Source of the DNA: Ryuthela nishihirai
Lineage: Eukaryota > Arthropoda > Arachnida > Araneae > Heptathelidae
Direction: 5' to 3'
DNA length: 64,000 bases
NCBI GenBank assembly: GCA_038380435.1
Contig: JAWZYU010000123.1
Coordinates: 372,001-436,000 of the forward strand
In this document: positions 23,495 to 34,099 of the stretch, piece after piece
Numbering within the stretch: position 1 is the stretch's first letter
Layout: the number at the start of each line of letters is the position of its first letter
Notes under the pieces: generated by a model
Told to the model about the DNA's origin: nothing
Database searches by the model: none
What the model saw: the letters and a program-made list of their open reading frames with translations, nothing else
Made by a program: the position numbers and the translations under genes

Positions 23495-23725
23495 AATTTA
23501 TTATGGCGATATATGTATTTTCTGGTTAAATCCTGAGAGACGCTGGATGAAATGTTCCTCACATATAGCAAATATCTGTTTTTTAATCGAGATTTATTGG
23601 CCACCTTCAGCGGAATGCTGATTAGCCCCTGTGGATAACACACCATTTTACCCCTATCCTCTTTTCTTTTTTTTTTTCTCCTTGACATCTACCCACTCCA
23701 ATAAACCGAAATTGTGTACAACAAA
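23495..23725. repeat. Unclassified repeat 'R', 3' part
   Basis: Shares ordered blocks with 30540-30780 and 60425-60640: TTTTCTGGTTAAATCCTGAG, GCGGAATGCTGATTAGCCCC (the gcgg/aatgctgag variant at about 60537), CTTGACATCTACCCACTCC, and AACCGAAATTGTGTACAAC. It encodes nothing recognisable. Orientation is the same (+) in all copies. Confidence 0.7.
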
Positions 23726-25079
23726 TTCGTATCGAGTGCCCAAGAGTTTTCATCTGCTGAGTTATTATGACAGTTAGAGTGTTAAAAAAATTAATTCATT
23801 TTTTGTGTATATTTCTTCATTGTATATGGCAATATTTATGTTTGAAAAAATGGTTCATAAATGTGTTCACAGTATTTTTGGGTGAAGATAGATAAAATAT
23901 TGAAGTTGAAAATGTATATGATTATATACATATATGAAATGAACACCTTTTTGTCCATTTGCGGTCCAATGGCACACGAGATGTTATGAACCACAATGGC
24001 AAAAGAGGCAGTAATACAGTTAGGAGCCCCTAAGATTAACACTGTATAAAGATATTGAAAAGTGAGTCTTATTTTAGTGAGGAAAGTTTATGTATGTGTT
24101 CTCAGAGAAGATTTGTAAGATCATCTGCGAAAATAAAAGTTATTTTAATATTTTATGCATTCCATGTACTATATTTATCTGTCCCGTGAGATGAGCCCAC
24201 TATCTGAAGTGGGAGTAGAAAGCTACAATAGACCGAAGGAGTAGATCCATTCGATGTGAAGTTACTAAATGTCGACTCAATGGTGTGTTATCCAAGTGAC
24301 CTATTATTTTAGCTGAGGAGTGTATTTATTTGAACTGGATTTCTGTGTACAACCTTCCTGTACTTTTGCAGGTTCAATTAAAAGACAAACACAAACCAAC
24401 ACTATAGCACTCGGGGATTTGTGGGGTAAAAGATGGAAACACCAACCGATGCAAATACCCCACCAGGGAACCGAACCTAATGGGAATTAGCGGGTGTTGT
24501 AAACCGCTTGAACATAAAGGTAATGACTGCTATACGACCACCAATTGTTTTGAACAGATCATGACCTCTTTGCCAAAGTGACAACCGAATAAGATAGCGA
24601 TCATCGTCTGGTTGAATCTCATAGGTTCGTTAGCTGAATTTGCAAATGCTTCCCAGGAAGTACGCATGGAAAAAAGTTATGAGATATTTAAGGAGGCAGT
24701 CATTTATAAGTTCTATTAGATGGTAGCACCTTTCACCACCTGTCAGAAGCCATTGGGAAAGAGCGTACGGGGATACGAAGCCCGTTTGAGAACACTCGCC
24801 TTACAATTCCTGAAGAAGTAAGTAAATAAGTAAGTACGGAAGTATGGAAATAAGGAGGATAATGAGGACACCGCTGTGGAACATAGATTCGATATGCCCA
24901 ATTTCTAGCTCTATTGTTACCCAAGCGGAAAATATGTGTATTATCCCCAACCCTGGGACTTTAGAAGATGGCCTGGAAATGACCACCTTTGAAGAAAGCC
25001 ACAAACAGGTAATCAACCAACAGACCTTTCTTTAAGGTTTTGGACTCAGAAATTATATTGCGTGCCCACCGGATGAAAG
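23726..25079. other. Unannotated, with a tRNA-like spot
   Basis: Mostly unrecognised. About 24420-24545 (complementary strand) looks like a tRNA-derived SINE head, with GGTTCGGTTCCCTGG as B box, and is listed separately. The stretch 24650-25079 may be part of the Gypsy relic that follows but shows no motif. Confidence 0.4.
24420..24545 (-). repeat. Possible tRNA-derived SINE head
   Basis: The complementary strand has TGGTGGTCGTATAGCAGTCA (A-box-like) and TTAGGTTCGGTTCCCTGG (B-box-like) about 60 bp apart. No second copy is visible in this window, so the family is not confirmed. Confidence 0.4.
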
Positions 25080-26672
25080 AGATGAAGACTAAACTGCAAA
25101 CTACGGAGCAGGGACCTTTCATTGATCAGTCCCACTACCCACGTTCTCCCATAATTTGACCGAGCCTACTAGAGATCACGTATTTCGCCTGCGGGGAAAC
25201 TTGCCCACATTTCAAGGCAATGCTGGATTTGGCGTGTCAGGAGGTCCAGCATTTTTGCAACAGCTGCAATAAGTAGGGGATAAGTATAGCCGACATTCGG
25301 CTCATCCAAATGGTCTGCAATTACCTGTGGCCAGTGCGCCAGCAGCAAGGATGCAGCCGATGATCACAAACCTGTCCTCCGCACAATTCTTTAAAGTAGC
25401 ACAATGGGGAACCTGTTGGTGCACCTCCCAAGATCCCATTGAAGTCCGAAACATCTCAATTGCCTCTTACACCGTTTTCGACTAAGATGAGTAGGGTCCA
25501 TCATCTTCAGTTTCCGATGGTATACGTGATAAGATACGAAATTCGTGATTATCAATATCGAGATACGAACTATATTATGATTATAGGATGCGACATATTA
25601 AAAGGACATAGCTTCGTAACTGATTTTCACTCAGACACTCTACGACAAAGAAACAGATGAGCCCCCAAGCCGTAACTGAATGTTCTGCCACCCAGATGAG
25701 ACCAGACCGTAAAAATCCAACCAGATGGTAAACTTAAAATAGGCTTCGTCCAAGTGGCCAGATCAGGAAATGAAGTAAATAATTTAGATCGGTTGAAGAT
25801 CAGAGTAGCCAATCCTTCAACTAGTCCCATCCGGCTGAACCAGAAAATGATGATCGCTCATCATTTTCTGGTTACGTCAGTTGAATCCTTGTACCCGGAT
25901 CAGATCCGAACTCGCTACAAAGTGGTTAAGAAGACCTCACAACTCCTGGCTTTAACTCATTTAGCTGAAACATCTGGATCCCACAGAGCGAGGAAAGTTA
26001 GGAAAGTTATTGATGTTAAATAAAGATTTTTTTAACAGAAAAGTGAGCGAGTTAACAGGAACAACAGCAGATTACCATGAAATACACCTTACGGTTACGA
26101 AACCAGTGAGACAGAGAACCTATAATTTGCCTTTCGCATTGCAGGGAGAATTAGACTGACAGGTAAAAAAATTACACGATAATGGTGTAATACATGAGAG
26201 CATTTCTCTTTTTGCTTGACCCATTGTGCTGGAAAAGAAGACGGATTCGACATACCGGTTTGTGTCGATTACAGGGCACTTAATCCAAAAACCATACATG
26301 CAAAAGCCATTAATTCAAAAACCATCAACGCAAAAATCCGATCCTCTGCCTCTGATGAACAAAATTATCGACCAGCTGGTGCATGCAAAGTTCTTTATTT
26401 CCCCATACACGGTGAGAGCATATTGGCAAGTCCCTGTGCACCTTCACAACATCGAGATATCAGCCTCCATCAGTAGGAGGGCTATTTCAATTCAACATCT
26501 TGCATTTGGTTTACACAACAGTCTCACCATGTTTCAGCACCACTTACATAATGCACTCATGGGCATGTTTCAGGAGCAAGTGTTGGTGTTTTTTCGACGA
26601 CAAAATGGTCGCCTCCCAAACTTCCCACAGCACACCGAGAGGCTGCAAAACGCTTTCGATTGTCTGCGAGTT

Positions 26673-26683
26673 AACCTTAAATT
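26673..26683. repeat. Target-site duplication, left (SINE-A)
   Basis: AACCTTAAATT, repeated at 27045-27055. Confidence 0.9.
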
Positions 26684-27044
26684 GGGGGCGGGGCTCGTAA
26701 TCTGCAATTACCACGTTCGAGTTGCAGCTGTGTTAGCGTTGAGATTTATCTCGGCAAAATTCCCCGCCCTGCCCACGGTCAGCAGGGGACACCGATGGGC
26801 TTGGAAAGGCCGCAAACCGTCGGATGGGACGTTAAGACGTAACCCCGTGTGCGGGAGAGCCATACCTTGTGCACGTTAAAGAACACGCTGGATGGCCTTG
26901 ACGGGAACTACCATCTGTCTCCCAACAGCTGTTCCAGCGGGTCCCCTCCACCAGCCTTCTCTGAGCATTCGGGATCTTTGTGACCTGGCCATTTAGCCCA
27001 TGGTGTGCCAAAAAATGCCGCTCAGAGGTAAAACAACCCAACCA
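26684..27044 (+). repeat. SINE-A copy in Gypsy RT, A-box region deleted
   Basis: A plus-oriented SINE-A of 361 bp with an exact 11 bp target duplication (AACCTTAAATT at 26673-26683 and 27045-27055). Compared with 13203-13591, the head jumps from GGGGGCGGGG straight to CTCGTAATCTG: about 25 bp that contain the A box are missing. The body and the ACAACCCAACC 3' end are complete. It interrupts the Gypsy reverse transcriptase just after the VNLKL codons. Confidence 0.92.
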
Positions 27045-27055
27045 AACCTTAAATT
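27045..27055. repeat. Target-site duplication, right (SINE-A)
   Basis: AACCTTAAATT, the partner of 26673-26683; Gypsy-derived sequence resumes after it. Confidence 0.9.
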
Positions 27056-27629
27056 TAAACCTTAAGTAATAAACATTAAGTTGAAGCCATCAAAAGGTTA
27101 ATTTCTTAAATAATCACTGATCTAACTGGAGCACTTGATTACTGCAGCGGAAGTGCAATGCGACTCGGAAACTTGGAGACCATCGAGAACTTTCGTAGGC
27201 TCCGTTATATACAGAACGTCACAGCCTTCACAAGATTGACTGGGTATTATTGACGGTTCATAGATCGTTATGCCGATCTGACTGTCCCTCTGGTACCCTG
27301 ATCAAGAAGGACACTAAACTCACATGGACTTCCGAGGCTTTCCAAGAGCTCAAATGTAAGCTTAAAACCGAGCACGTCCTTTTATACCCTGACTTTGGAA
27401 AGACGTTTTCTTCTCTACCAATGCATCTGACATAGCTTTCACTGACCTACTGGAACAAGAAACAAACAAAGGTTTTTGTCTACCTCTGGCATAAGCCTGG
27501 AGGTTGACAAAGTGATCTTTGAGACCATGAAGAGTACTTAACAAGTCAACGAGGTTAATTACAAGTTATCATTGGTCATGAACCCTGAAAACATATAGAG
27601 TAACCACGTTGGCCCACTCACGAAGCTTC

Positions 27630-28205
27630 ATTATTAAGTTATTGTTAACCATTGTAGTGTGGCTAGACGAAAGAAGAAATTTGCTATGCTTCCCTGGATT
27701 TGGGTCATGCAATTCCTCCCATCGTAGACCAATATGTGTCGAACGAAACCAAACCTGGAAAGTGTGTATCCCTCGTCGACCTTCCTTCCCTTTGTTTAGG
27801 ATCTGTTTTACGATTACCTTCTATTCCCTGAGTGTTAATAAGGTATGTCGAGCCGAAATTTCTGAAACGTAAACTCAACGTATCTTTAAAGACTCAATAG
27901 CTAATACCATATGTTATTTCCCTCGCTGCCATCCCTTGACCTTATATTATCCTTCAGCCTTTACTTCTCAGCACTCGTGCCAGTGAGGAAGAAGCTCTCC
28001 TGGCCACAGTTTATCGAACTTTCCACACAAGTTGATAACCTCTCTGAAAAGAAAACAAATGAATCATAGCAGGCTAATGCCAGTTGTCCTTCCGCCGAAG
28101 CAATTCAGAACTGTCCAATGGACCGTAATCACGTTCTGCCCAGGTGACCTCCCCCAACCAAGGCTACCTTGATACATAAGACCTGGACAGCCTTGAACAA
28201 AAGGG
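27630..28205. repeat. Unclassified repeat 'R', 5' part
   Basis: Ordered matches to 59510-59890: GTGTGGCTAGACGAAAG, CCCTTTGTTTAGGATCTG, AATGAATCATAGCAGGCTAA then TGCCAGTTGTCC, and ACTGTCCAATGGACCG. It could be the 5' half of the copy at 29890-30790, with the Ginger-like element between them, but the junction is not clean. Confidence 0.65.
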
Positions 28206-28439
28206 GGGAAGAAAGGAGGAAAATTAATCATGAATAAAAAATTCAATGATGTAATTTCTTTAAAATTAAAGTTATAGCGATTTATTTTAAAACTACTGAT
28301 AGTAAAATTATTGGTTCATTAGCTTAATATTAAAATAATTAAGAATATTTCGAAATTAACCAAATTTTTAAAAATAAGAAACTACCTGATTGTTTTTTAG
28401 AAATAATGATATGATTAGCACTTTATATATATATATATT

Positions 28440-28615
28440 ATCGTTAAAGTGTATAATTCAGTTATTTCATAGAATATCTAGTTATTACACGCGTTAACTG
28501 ATCAAGTCAGTTAAAGCGTGTAATCAATTAATAATTCCACACTTTAACTAGTAATTTTATGAAATAACTAGGTATTCTATGAAATAACTAATGATAGAGA
28601 GTTAAAGTGTAAAAT
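28440..28615. repeat. Left long TIR of Ginger-like element
   Basis: About 170 bp, inverse of 29695-29852. It contains the perfect palindrome core TAACTGATCAAGTCAGTTA-like sequence at about 28495-28515 and paired TCATAGAAT / ATTCTATGA modules. Confidence 0.78.
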
Positions 28616-28676
28616 AAAGAAATCTGACTGAATTATACAGCATACAAAGTATTATTTATATAAAGACACAATAAAA

Positions 28677-29243
28677 TCATTTGTTACAACAGGGATTACT
28701 AAAATGGCATTTGGAATTGCATAGAACATTATTTCTAAAACAAATACATTTTTTGTTGACACACTGCATTTTACATGAACATTTTTTAAATCCCTGACCG
28801 GTACCTAAACTTTGAGCTGTAGCAACCGACCGGAGCGATTTCTCTATATCCGACACTTCTTCAATCTTAATTAGTTTTTGTTCACAGACGCTGAACTGGG
28901 ATCGGGAAAATTGCTGTTTTATGCGGCCGTTTCTTGTTCCCAATTGAAAAAATCCTTCTTCGGTTATTTTCATGATAACAGCTAAATTTGATCTGGCGTC
29001 CCCTCTTCCTCTGCCAACTTCCGGTACTGGGATACGGACTGTAAAACCCACAGAGGCTTCAGAATGAGATTTATCTGACATTAATTTCGTCTTCTTAGCT
29101 TGAATTTCCAAACATTCTTTAGAGTTTTCTCTTTCCCTCTGAACATTCAATTGATTAAAACACAATTTGCAGATCTTCTGTGCAACTTTGTCTTCCAAAA
29201 TCGGTAAAGTGGTGAATCCCTTGACTATGAATCTTCGTGTCAC
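28677..29243 (-). CDS. KRBA2-like transposase C-terminal fragment, 188 aa
   Basis: An uninterrupted minus-strand frame of 188 codons. The middle matches the C-terminal region of 'KRAB-A domain-containing protein 2-like' proteins, which derive from Ginger-type cut-and-paste transposons: IPVPEVGRGRGDARSNL, GFFQLGTRNGRIKQQFSRSQ, VCEQKLIKIEEV, GTGQGFKKCSC. It ends in a Cys-rich tail (KKCSCKMQCVNKKCICFRNN then VLCNSKC, NPCCNK) with the spacing typical of this group, likely metal-binding. The integrase catalytic core that should precede it is missing, cut at a palindrome at 29263. The fragment lies between the element's TIRs. It is probably a non-catalytic leftover, though the tail could still bind. 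Confidence 0.72.
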   Translation of the reverse strand: MTRRFIVKGFTTLPILEDKVAQKICKLCFNQLNVQRERENSKECLEIQAKKTKLMSDKSHSEASVGFTVRIPVPEVGRGRGDARSNLAVIMKITEEGFFQLGTRNGRIKQQFSRSQFSVCEQKLIKIEEVSDIEKSLRSVATAQSLGTGQGFKKCSCKMQCVNKKCICFRNNVLCNSKCHFSNPCCNK

Positions 29244-29262
29244 GTGATTCAGTCGTCCGCAT

Positions 29263-29366
29263 TATAAAAAACGCCCCGGATGAGCGGAGGCAAGTGATAA
29301 CGAATCACTAAAATGATTCGTCCTCACTTGGCCTGCTCATTTTGGGGCGTGTTTTATAATTCGCAC
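29263..29366. repeat. Foldback palindrome, about 104 bp
   Basis: Left arm ATTATAAAAAACGCCCCGG, then ATGAGC and GCAAGTGA. The right arm is its inverse: TCACTTGGC, GCTCAT, GGGGCG, TTTTATAAT. The loop is short (about AACGAATCACTAAAATGATT, itself partly self-complementary). It looks like a tiny foldback MITE sitting at the 5' edge of the KRBA2-like frame. Confidence 0.75.
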
Positions 29367-29694
29367 CACTGATTCTGTTGACCGACGGATGACCCTGGTT
29401 TTAAATCTACTCTCGGACACTAGAAATAGTCTTTTTTTTTTCTTTTTGTTGACTTTTAGTTGCATTTCAGGGTAGAATGCATCTCTATATATTAAGTTCA
29501 GCAAATTATCGTTAATTACAAAAATATTGCGTGTAAATGAAAGTAATACTTTCCATATTCTTAAACGAAACATAAAAGTTAATATCATTATTATTATATA
29601 ACACTTTATATTGGGTTAAAAATGGTGTGCTATTTGTGACCAGTGGTTCTCACTTTACAGCCTTTTGAATTTAAGATTTATTTACTCGGTTGTT

Positions 29695-29852
29695 TTACAC
29701 TTTAACGGGGTGTAGAACGTTATTCTATGAAATAACTAGTTAAACCATAGAATACAAGTGAGTTTTACGCTTTAACTGACTTGATCAGTTATTTCATGAT
29801 ATAACTAGGTATTCTATGAAATAACGGATTTCATACTTTAACGATAACATAT
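29695..29852. repeat. Right long TIR of Ginger-like element
   Basis: Inverse partner of 28440-28615, ending ATTTCATACTTTAACGATA. Confidence 0.78.
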
Positions 29853-29884
29853 ACATATTTTTGTCTTTAAATTAGGTCTTCAAT

Positions 29885-30790
29885 TACTGTAGCGTCCACG
29901 GCTGCTGTATTTAGATGACCTTGCCCCCACCCTGTCAAGTGGTACAACAAAGGAAAAAGGACATCTCCGTTTTCGTGTGTGCACGACATCTCTCTTCGTC
30001 CTTGAAACGTGAAAGAGTGAAGATTTTTCACTCGCTCATGAAGAGTCCCGTAAGTAAGACCGAACTCAAGCGACCTGAACCTAGAGATAATCGCCGGAAT
30101 GAGTACTTCTTACATTTGTCTAACCTCGCCAGGAACAAATATGGAGACAAACTTGACAGACAGAACTGACTGACAAAGCTGCCCTGATGACTGGAGGGTG
30201 AACGGATCGAGTTATATTAGAAATCTTTGCAACCCCTGTGCAGAGGAGGATGCAGTACATTTATTATATCTGTTTTGGTATCCTTTTCCTACTTCAAAAG
30301 TCGTGGACTGGACTAAACGTCTTATTTCAAAACCCGTGTTAGTCGCGGACTGTACACATTACTTAGACAACAACAAAAAAACTACTAAAATATTGACTTT
30401 AAATTGTATTGCCAAATTGATCTAGGGCACATTGTGGAAAACCCTTTGTTCCTCTCCACTATGGTCCTCGTCACTACCTGCTCTAGCAGTGTTTGAGTAA
30501 ATTCTGAATCGATAAATGTGTTCTCCTGGAAAGCTTGCGATGTTGATATTTTTCATGTATGTGTTTTCTGGTTCAACCCTAAGGGACAGTGTGAAATGGT
30601 TCTCTACATAGTGTAAATACCTGTTTCTCCATCGCGATTTATTGCAGCTACTGTGCACCTTTAAGCTGAATGGTGATTGTTGTCTTGCGGATAGCACAAA
30701 TCAATTTCCCACTTGACTTCCTTTTGTATTGCTTGCTCCTGACATCTACCAATTCAATCAACCGGAGTTGAGTACAACAGCAAGCGCCAT
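29885..30790. repeat. Unclassified repeat 'R', 3' two-thirds
   Basis: Collinear with 59860-60640: CCGTTTTCGTGTGTGCACG, AAGAGTCCCGTAAGTAAG, AAGCGACCTGAACCTAGAG, TTGACAGACAGAACTGACTG, CTGATGACTGGAGGGTGAAC, then TGTTTTCTGGTTCAACCCTA and CTCCTGACATCTACC. Open frames in it (29915-30169, 30198-30425) are not conserved in the other copy, so I do not call them genes. Confidence 0.75.
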
Positions 30791-31951
30791 GGAATCTTCT
30801 TACACGATAAATAAAGTAATAGAAAAGATCGTAGAAAAGAAGTGGAGAAATTGGGTTAAATGGAATAGTCAGTGTTGTTAGTAAAAAACCAGTTCTACTT
30901 CAAAAATCGTATTGATAATGTCATATTAGTCGCAGACTGGAAACATTACTTTTACGACACAAAATAATGTTTCATTCATCTATTAAAATATAAGAGAAGC
31001 AGATCAGTGTTGCAAGTATTAGTCTCTTGTCCATCACTTTGCACCAACAAAAATCATTTGCAATAATATACATCATATACGTTTTCGCTTTTTTTGAAAT
31101 TTTCCGTTAAGAGTGCCTTTTAAGAGTGTATTACGATTTGAAAATGGTAATCGTTATATTTTTCAATCTGCATTCAGCTAAAGAAAATTTTTAATTCCTT
31201 TTTAAGGGGAAAAAAGTTTAATTCTATAGATGAACAGACGAAGCAACAAATGAACATGAAACTAAAGGAAGTCTGACATATTGAAAATATTTGTTTTGTT
31301 TTTTTTTTGTTTTGGAAAAACAGCTAAATAGTTCGAATCCTGATTTTGTAAGAACTAGACATTTGAAGTATTTTGAAGTAATTTTCGGGGTATATAGCAT
31401 ATGAAAATACAAATTACCGTTGTCACTCATAGACATCAACTTGAAATTGATTGTATACAATTTGTTTTAAATTTGAGAGTTTGTTCCTCATATATTGTTA
31501 GCTACCAGTTAAATAATTAGACGCAGTTGCTAAATAATATGTGATTAGTTTCAACTCGGCACATGACATCTTCAACGAGAACAACGAAAGCAATCTCCAG
31601 TATTTGTTTCTGGCTTCTACAGAAACAAAAAATATTCGAAACACAGCCAATTGGAATCAAACAACAATCATTTTGAACTTTAGTACATTGCTTTTCGCTC
31701 ATTTACGCGTCATATCATAGTTAAAGCCTGAGCTGATGCCAAAAGATATCCGTTGATTTATCAGCGACATCCACACTCAAAACACTTGGCAGATAAGTGA
31801 TTACTGGTGATGCAGATAGCTGATAATACCGCGGGTAAGAAATTCATTTTAACGCAGATGGTATCTGCAGCAACGTGAACACACATAACATCATTATTGA
31901 TGGCTTACCGAGTAAAAAAAAATTGAAAAAAAAATGTACGTACTAATAATG
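30791..31951. other. Unannotated AT-rich region
   Basis: About 1.1 kb with nothing recognised; short minus-strand frames at 31224-31702 have no motif. Confidence 0.4.
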
Positions 31952-32050
31952 TGCAATGATATATTCCTTATTTACAATGTATTATCCCCGTTGCCAATGG
32001 TATGTGCAGAAGCTTTCAGTAGGAATTGTGATGTTTTTGATAAATAATAT
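31952..32050. repeat. About 100 bp direct repeat, left copy
   Basis: GTATTATCCCCGTTGCCAAT followed by GGTATGTGCAGAA, with GGAATTGTGATGTTTTTG at its right end. It recurs at 32999-33096 with few substitutions. Confidence 0.85.
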
Positions 32051-32420
32051 AAAGATATTATTTATAATTTAATACATTATCTAAAATATAAGAAAAAGGT
32101 TTGTTTGCGCGTTATGTGTCTGCCTGTCCGCTTCTCTACTATCTTGTATTCACCAATCGAAAATGTTAATTTCAATTACTAAAACGATACTAAGTAGCTC
32201 GGATACTTATTAACTTTTTAATTTAATTCAGTAGTGTTAAATCGGTTATACAAATATAGTTACTACTTTGCTTCCTGTTAGCTGCCTAAACGAAGGTCAG
32301 ATAACCAAGGATATAAGCATTGAACCTTTCCGTCTACTCGACTAACACACAGATATTATAATAATACTCGTGAAAAATAACTCCTGATCTAAAGCATTTT
32401 CAACCAATAACAGACATTTA
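32051..32420. other. Spacer between direct repeat and minisatellite
   Basis: Nothing recognised. Confidence 0.4.
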
Positions 32421-32608
32421 ATTCCCCACTGAAATTCCAATACAATAAATATTCCCCACTGAAATCCCAATACAATAAATATTCCCCACTGAAATCCCAA
32501 TACAATAAATATTCCCCACTGAAATCCCAATACAATAAATATTCCCCACTGAAATCCCAATACAATAAATATTCCCCACTGAAATCCCAATACAATAAAT
32601 ATTCCCCA
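32421..32608. repeat. 30 bp minisatellite, six units plus a partial
   Basis: The unit starts ATTCCCCACTGAAATCCCAA and ends TACAATAAAT. Units start at 32421, 32451, 32481, 32511, 32541 and 32571, and an 8 bp partial starts at 32601. Units 2-6 are identical; unit 1 has a single substitution (AAATTCC). Because 30 is a multiple of three, all three minus-strand frames stay open, giving false proteins such as repeated GFQWGIFIVL. Confidence 0.97.
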
Positions 32609-32998
32609 ATATATTACTATTTCTTACCAACGCGATTTTATAGACGTCCGCACTTAATGCGGTGCAACCAATCTTCTGGGCGTCGAATGCCCGACAAACA
32701 ACAAGGATATAGACTAAAAAATAGAACCATTATACGCTACATATATTCACTATGGCATACACACTCCCTTACTAGATAAATAAGATATTGAAAATCAGGC
32801 CTACCTGGGTTAGATAAGGATATGAATAGGACGACCCCGAAGACGAGAAAGTTGCCTTTGTAAGCAATTCTAACTTGACAGAGGCATGGCCCCTTCTCCA
32901 ACGTTAAAGCATTTTCATTGTTTCGTAATGATTTGTTCTGTTGCGTACAACAAGATTCTACGACTTGGTTTCTTACGAATAACTACAGTGAGGTAATG
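32609..32998. other. Spacer between minisatellite and right direct repeat
   Basis: Nothing recognised. Confidence 0.4.
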
Positions 32999-33096
32999 CA
33001 ACAAATATATTCGTTATTTACAATGTATTATCCCCGTTGCCAATGGTATGCGCAGAAACTTTCAGTGGGAATTGTGATGTTTTTGGTAAACAATAT
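32999..33096. repeat. About 100 bp direct repeat, right copy
   Basis: Partner of 31952-32050; the start-to-start distance is 1047 bp and the minisatellite lies between the two. Confidence 0.85.
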
Positions 33097-33214
33097 AATA
33101 CATAAATAATAATATATAATAAATAAACAATAGAAATTGGCCTTCACTTTTAAGGATGGCGCGAGGTAAGACACATTCAGTGAAAGATAAAAAGGTCACA
33201 TTCTGTAAGAAATC

Positions 33215-33298
33215 ATCGTCCGATGGTTGGTTTAACTTGTAGAGCGCTCTGGCATGTCTCTGGAGAGTCGCGTGTTCCAATATCGTACTGATGGCAAT
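33215..33298 (+). repeat. Possible tRNA-derived SINE head
   Basis: TGGTTTAACTTGTAGAGCGC resembles a tRNA D-arm/A box, and GTCGCGTGTTCCAATATCG resembles a diverged B box 30-40 bp later. I think it is a SINE head similar to the one at 48785, but the B box is poor. Confidence 0.4.
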
Positions 33299-33338
33299 AA
33301 TTATTTTCCAAAATAATTTGTTATTAAATTACACTGTA

Positions 33339-33570
33339 GGAAAAACAATTGCAACACCTGGAAGGATTAGTGTCATTTTATTGAAATGCAGGCAGCTGTT
33401 AGCATATCCTGATATTTACGATTGATTACATTAGCAAAAAATACGAAAAATTACCACTTTACCTACCTGGTACAGTGGTATAATTACATGATGTTGAACC
33501 ATCCCGCGTAGCAATGCATTCATGAACACTGCGGAGAAGGCTATCGTACAGATCTATAATGTCCTCCTGC
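33339..33570. repeat. Tc1-like terminal fragment
   Basis: ACTGTAGGAAAAACAATTGC then AACACCTGGAAGGATTAGTG looks like the outer end and subterminal part of a Tc1-type transposon. It is cut off on the right by the 5' region of the RTE. No transposase sequence remains here. Confidence 0.45.
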
Positions 33571-34099
33571 TAGGTAGTCACTGGAAGGAGAGCTATGCAC
33601 CAATCCCCTGTGATGATGCATAGAACCGGCCAGGCCTAGCACCTAATGTCCGACCCCGCCTTCTCGTGGTGCGGACCGTTAGTAACTTTCAAAAGAGATA
33701 CTCTCTTGTGGAAGTGAACGGAAGGGGAGGGCTGCCAGATTAGTGTGGCCTACTGATCTGGAGAACTATGGCTACTTTTCTTTTTTTCTACCCTGCTGAG
33801 GAGTGGTCAACCACACAGGGTCCTGGTGCTGACCATATAAACCTACTGGACTGGACAGATATATGGCTCTGAGCTTGATTATGGATCCTGATTTTGCTGC
33901 ACTGGTGGGCTTCTGTGGAGGGAAAATCTTCCGCTGTGTTTTCTGTTTGATTGTGGGTTGACAGCCCCAAGTGAATAGATTCACAAGATATGTTTATCAG
34001 CTGGTGGATAATCTTGAGCAGAAGTCATCGCAGGCACCTGAACTCTTTGCTTCTATTGGCATCGTCAAATTCTACATTGGAGAATGTCTTCCAGTGTAG

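Larger units (their letters stand above)
25080..27600 (+). pseudogene. Ty3/Gypsy pol relic (protease tail, RT, RNase H start)
   Basis: A decayed plus-strand pol, in order. A protease C-terminal segment lies at 25560-25650 (IIGCDILKGHSFVTDFHSD, the family's hydrophobic-GxDxL block). A spacer is at 25754-26023 (VANPSTSPIRLNQKMMIAHH). Reverse transcriptase runs from about 26090 (YNLPFALQGELD, DNGVIHESIS, VCVDYRALNPKT, YWQVPVHL, HLAFGLHNSLTMFQHHL, then VFFDD in a second frame for the YxDD motif, about 26580-26605). After a SINE insertion, 27190-27430 carries the RT/RNase H connection (LRYIQNVTAFTRLTGYY, FIDRYADLTVPLVPL, LTWTSEAFQELK, LYPDFGK). Stops and frameshifts are frequent. No LTRs or integrase were identified. 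Confidence 0.85.
28440..29852 (-). mobile_element. Ginger/KRBA2-like element with long TIRs, 1.4 kb
   Basis: Two long inverted repeats flank a minus-strand coding remnant: the left at 28440-28615 starts TATCGTTAAAGTG and the right at 29695-29852 is its inverse, ending ACTTTAACGATA. Each TIR carries internal palindromic modules (TATTTCATAGAAT / ATTCTATGAAATA, and TTAACTGATCAAGTCAGTTA). The coding part is only the C-terminal end of a KRBA2-type integrase-transposase, so the element looks internally deleted. I could not define a target duplication because both flanks are TATATA-like. Confidence 0.75.

Noticed and set aside
32342..32630. Repetitive protein frames (GFQWGIFIVL and similar) on the minus strand
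   Set aside because: Three overlapping frames arise because the minisatellite unit is 30 bp, so no stop appears in any frame. There is no evidence of a real gene.
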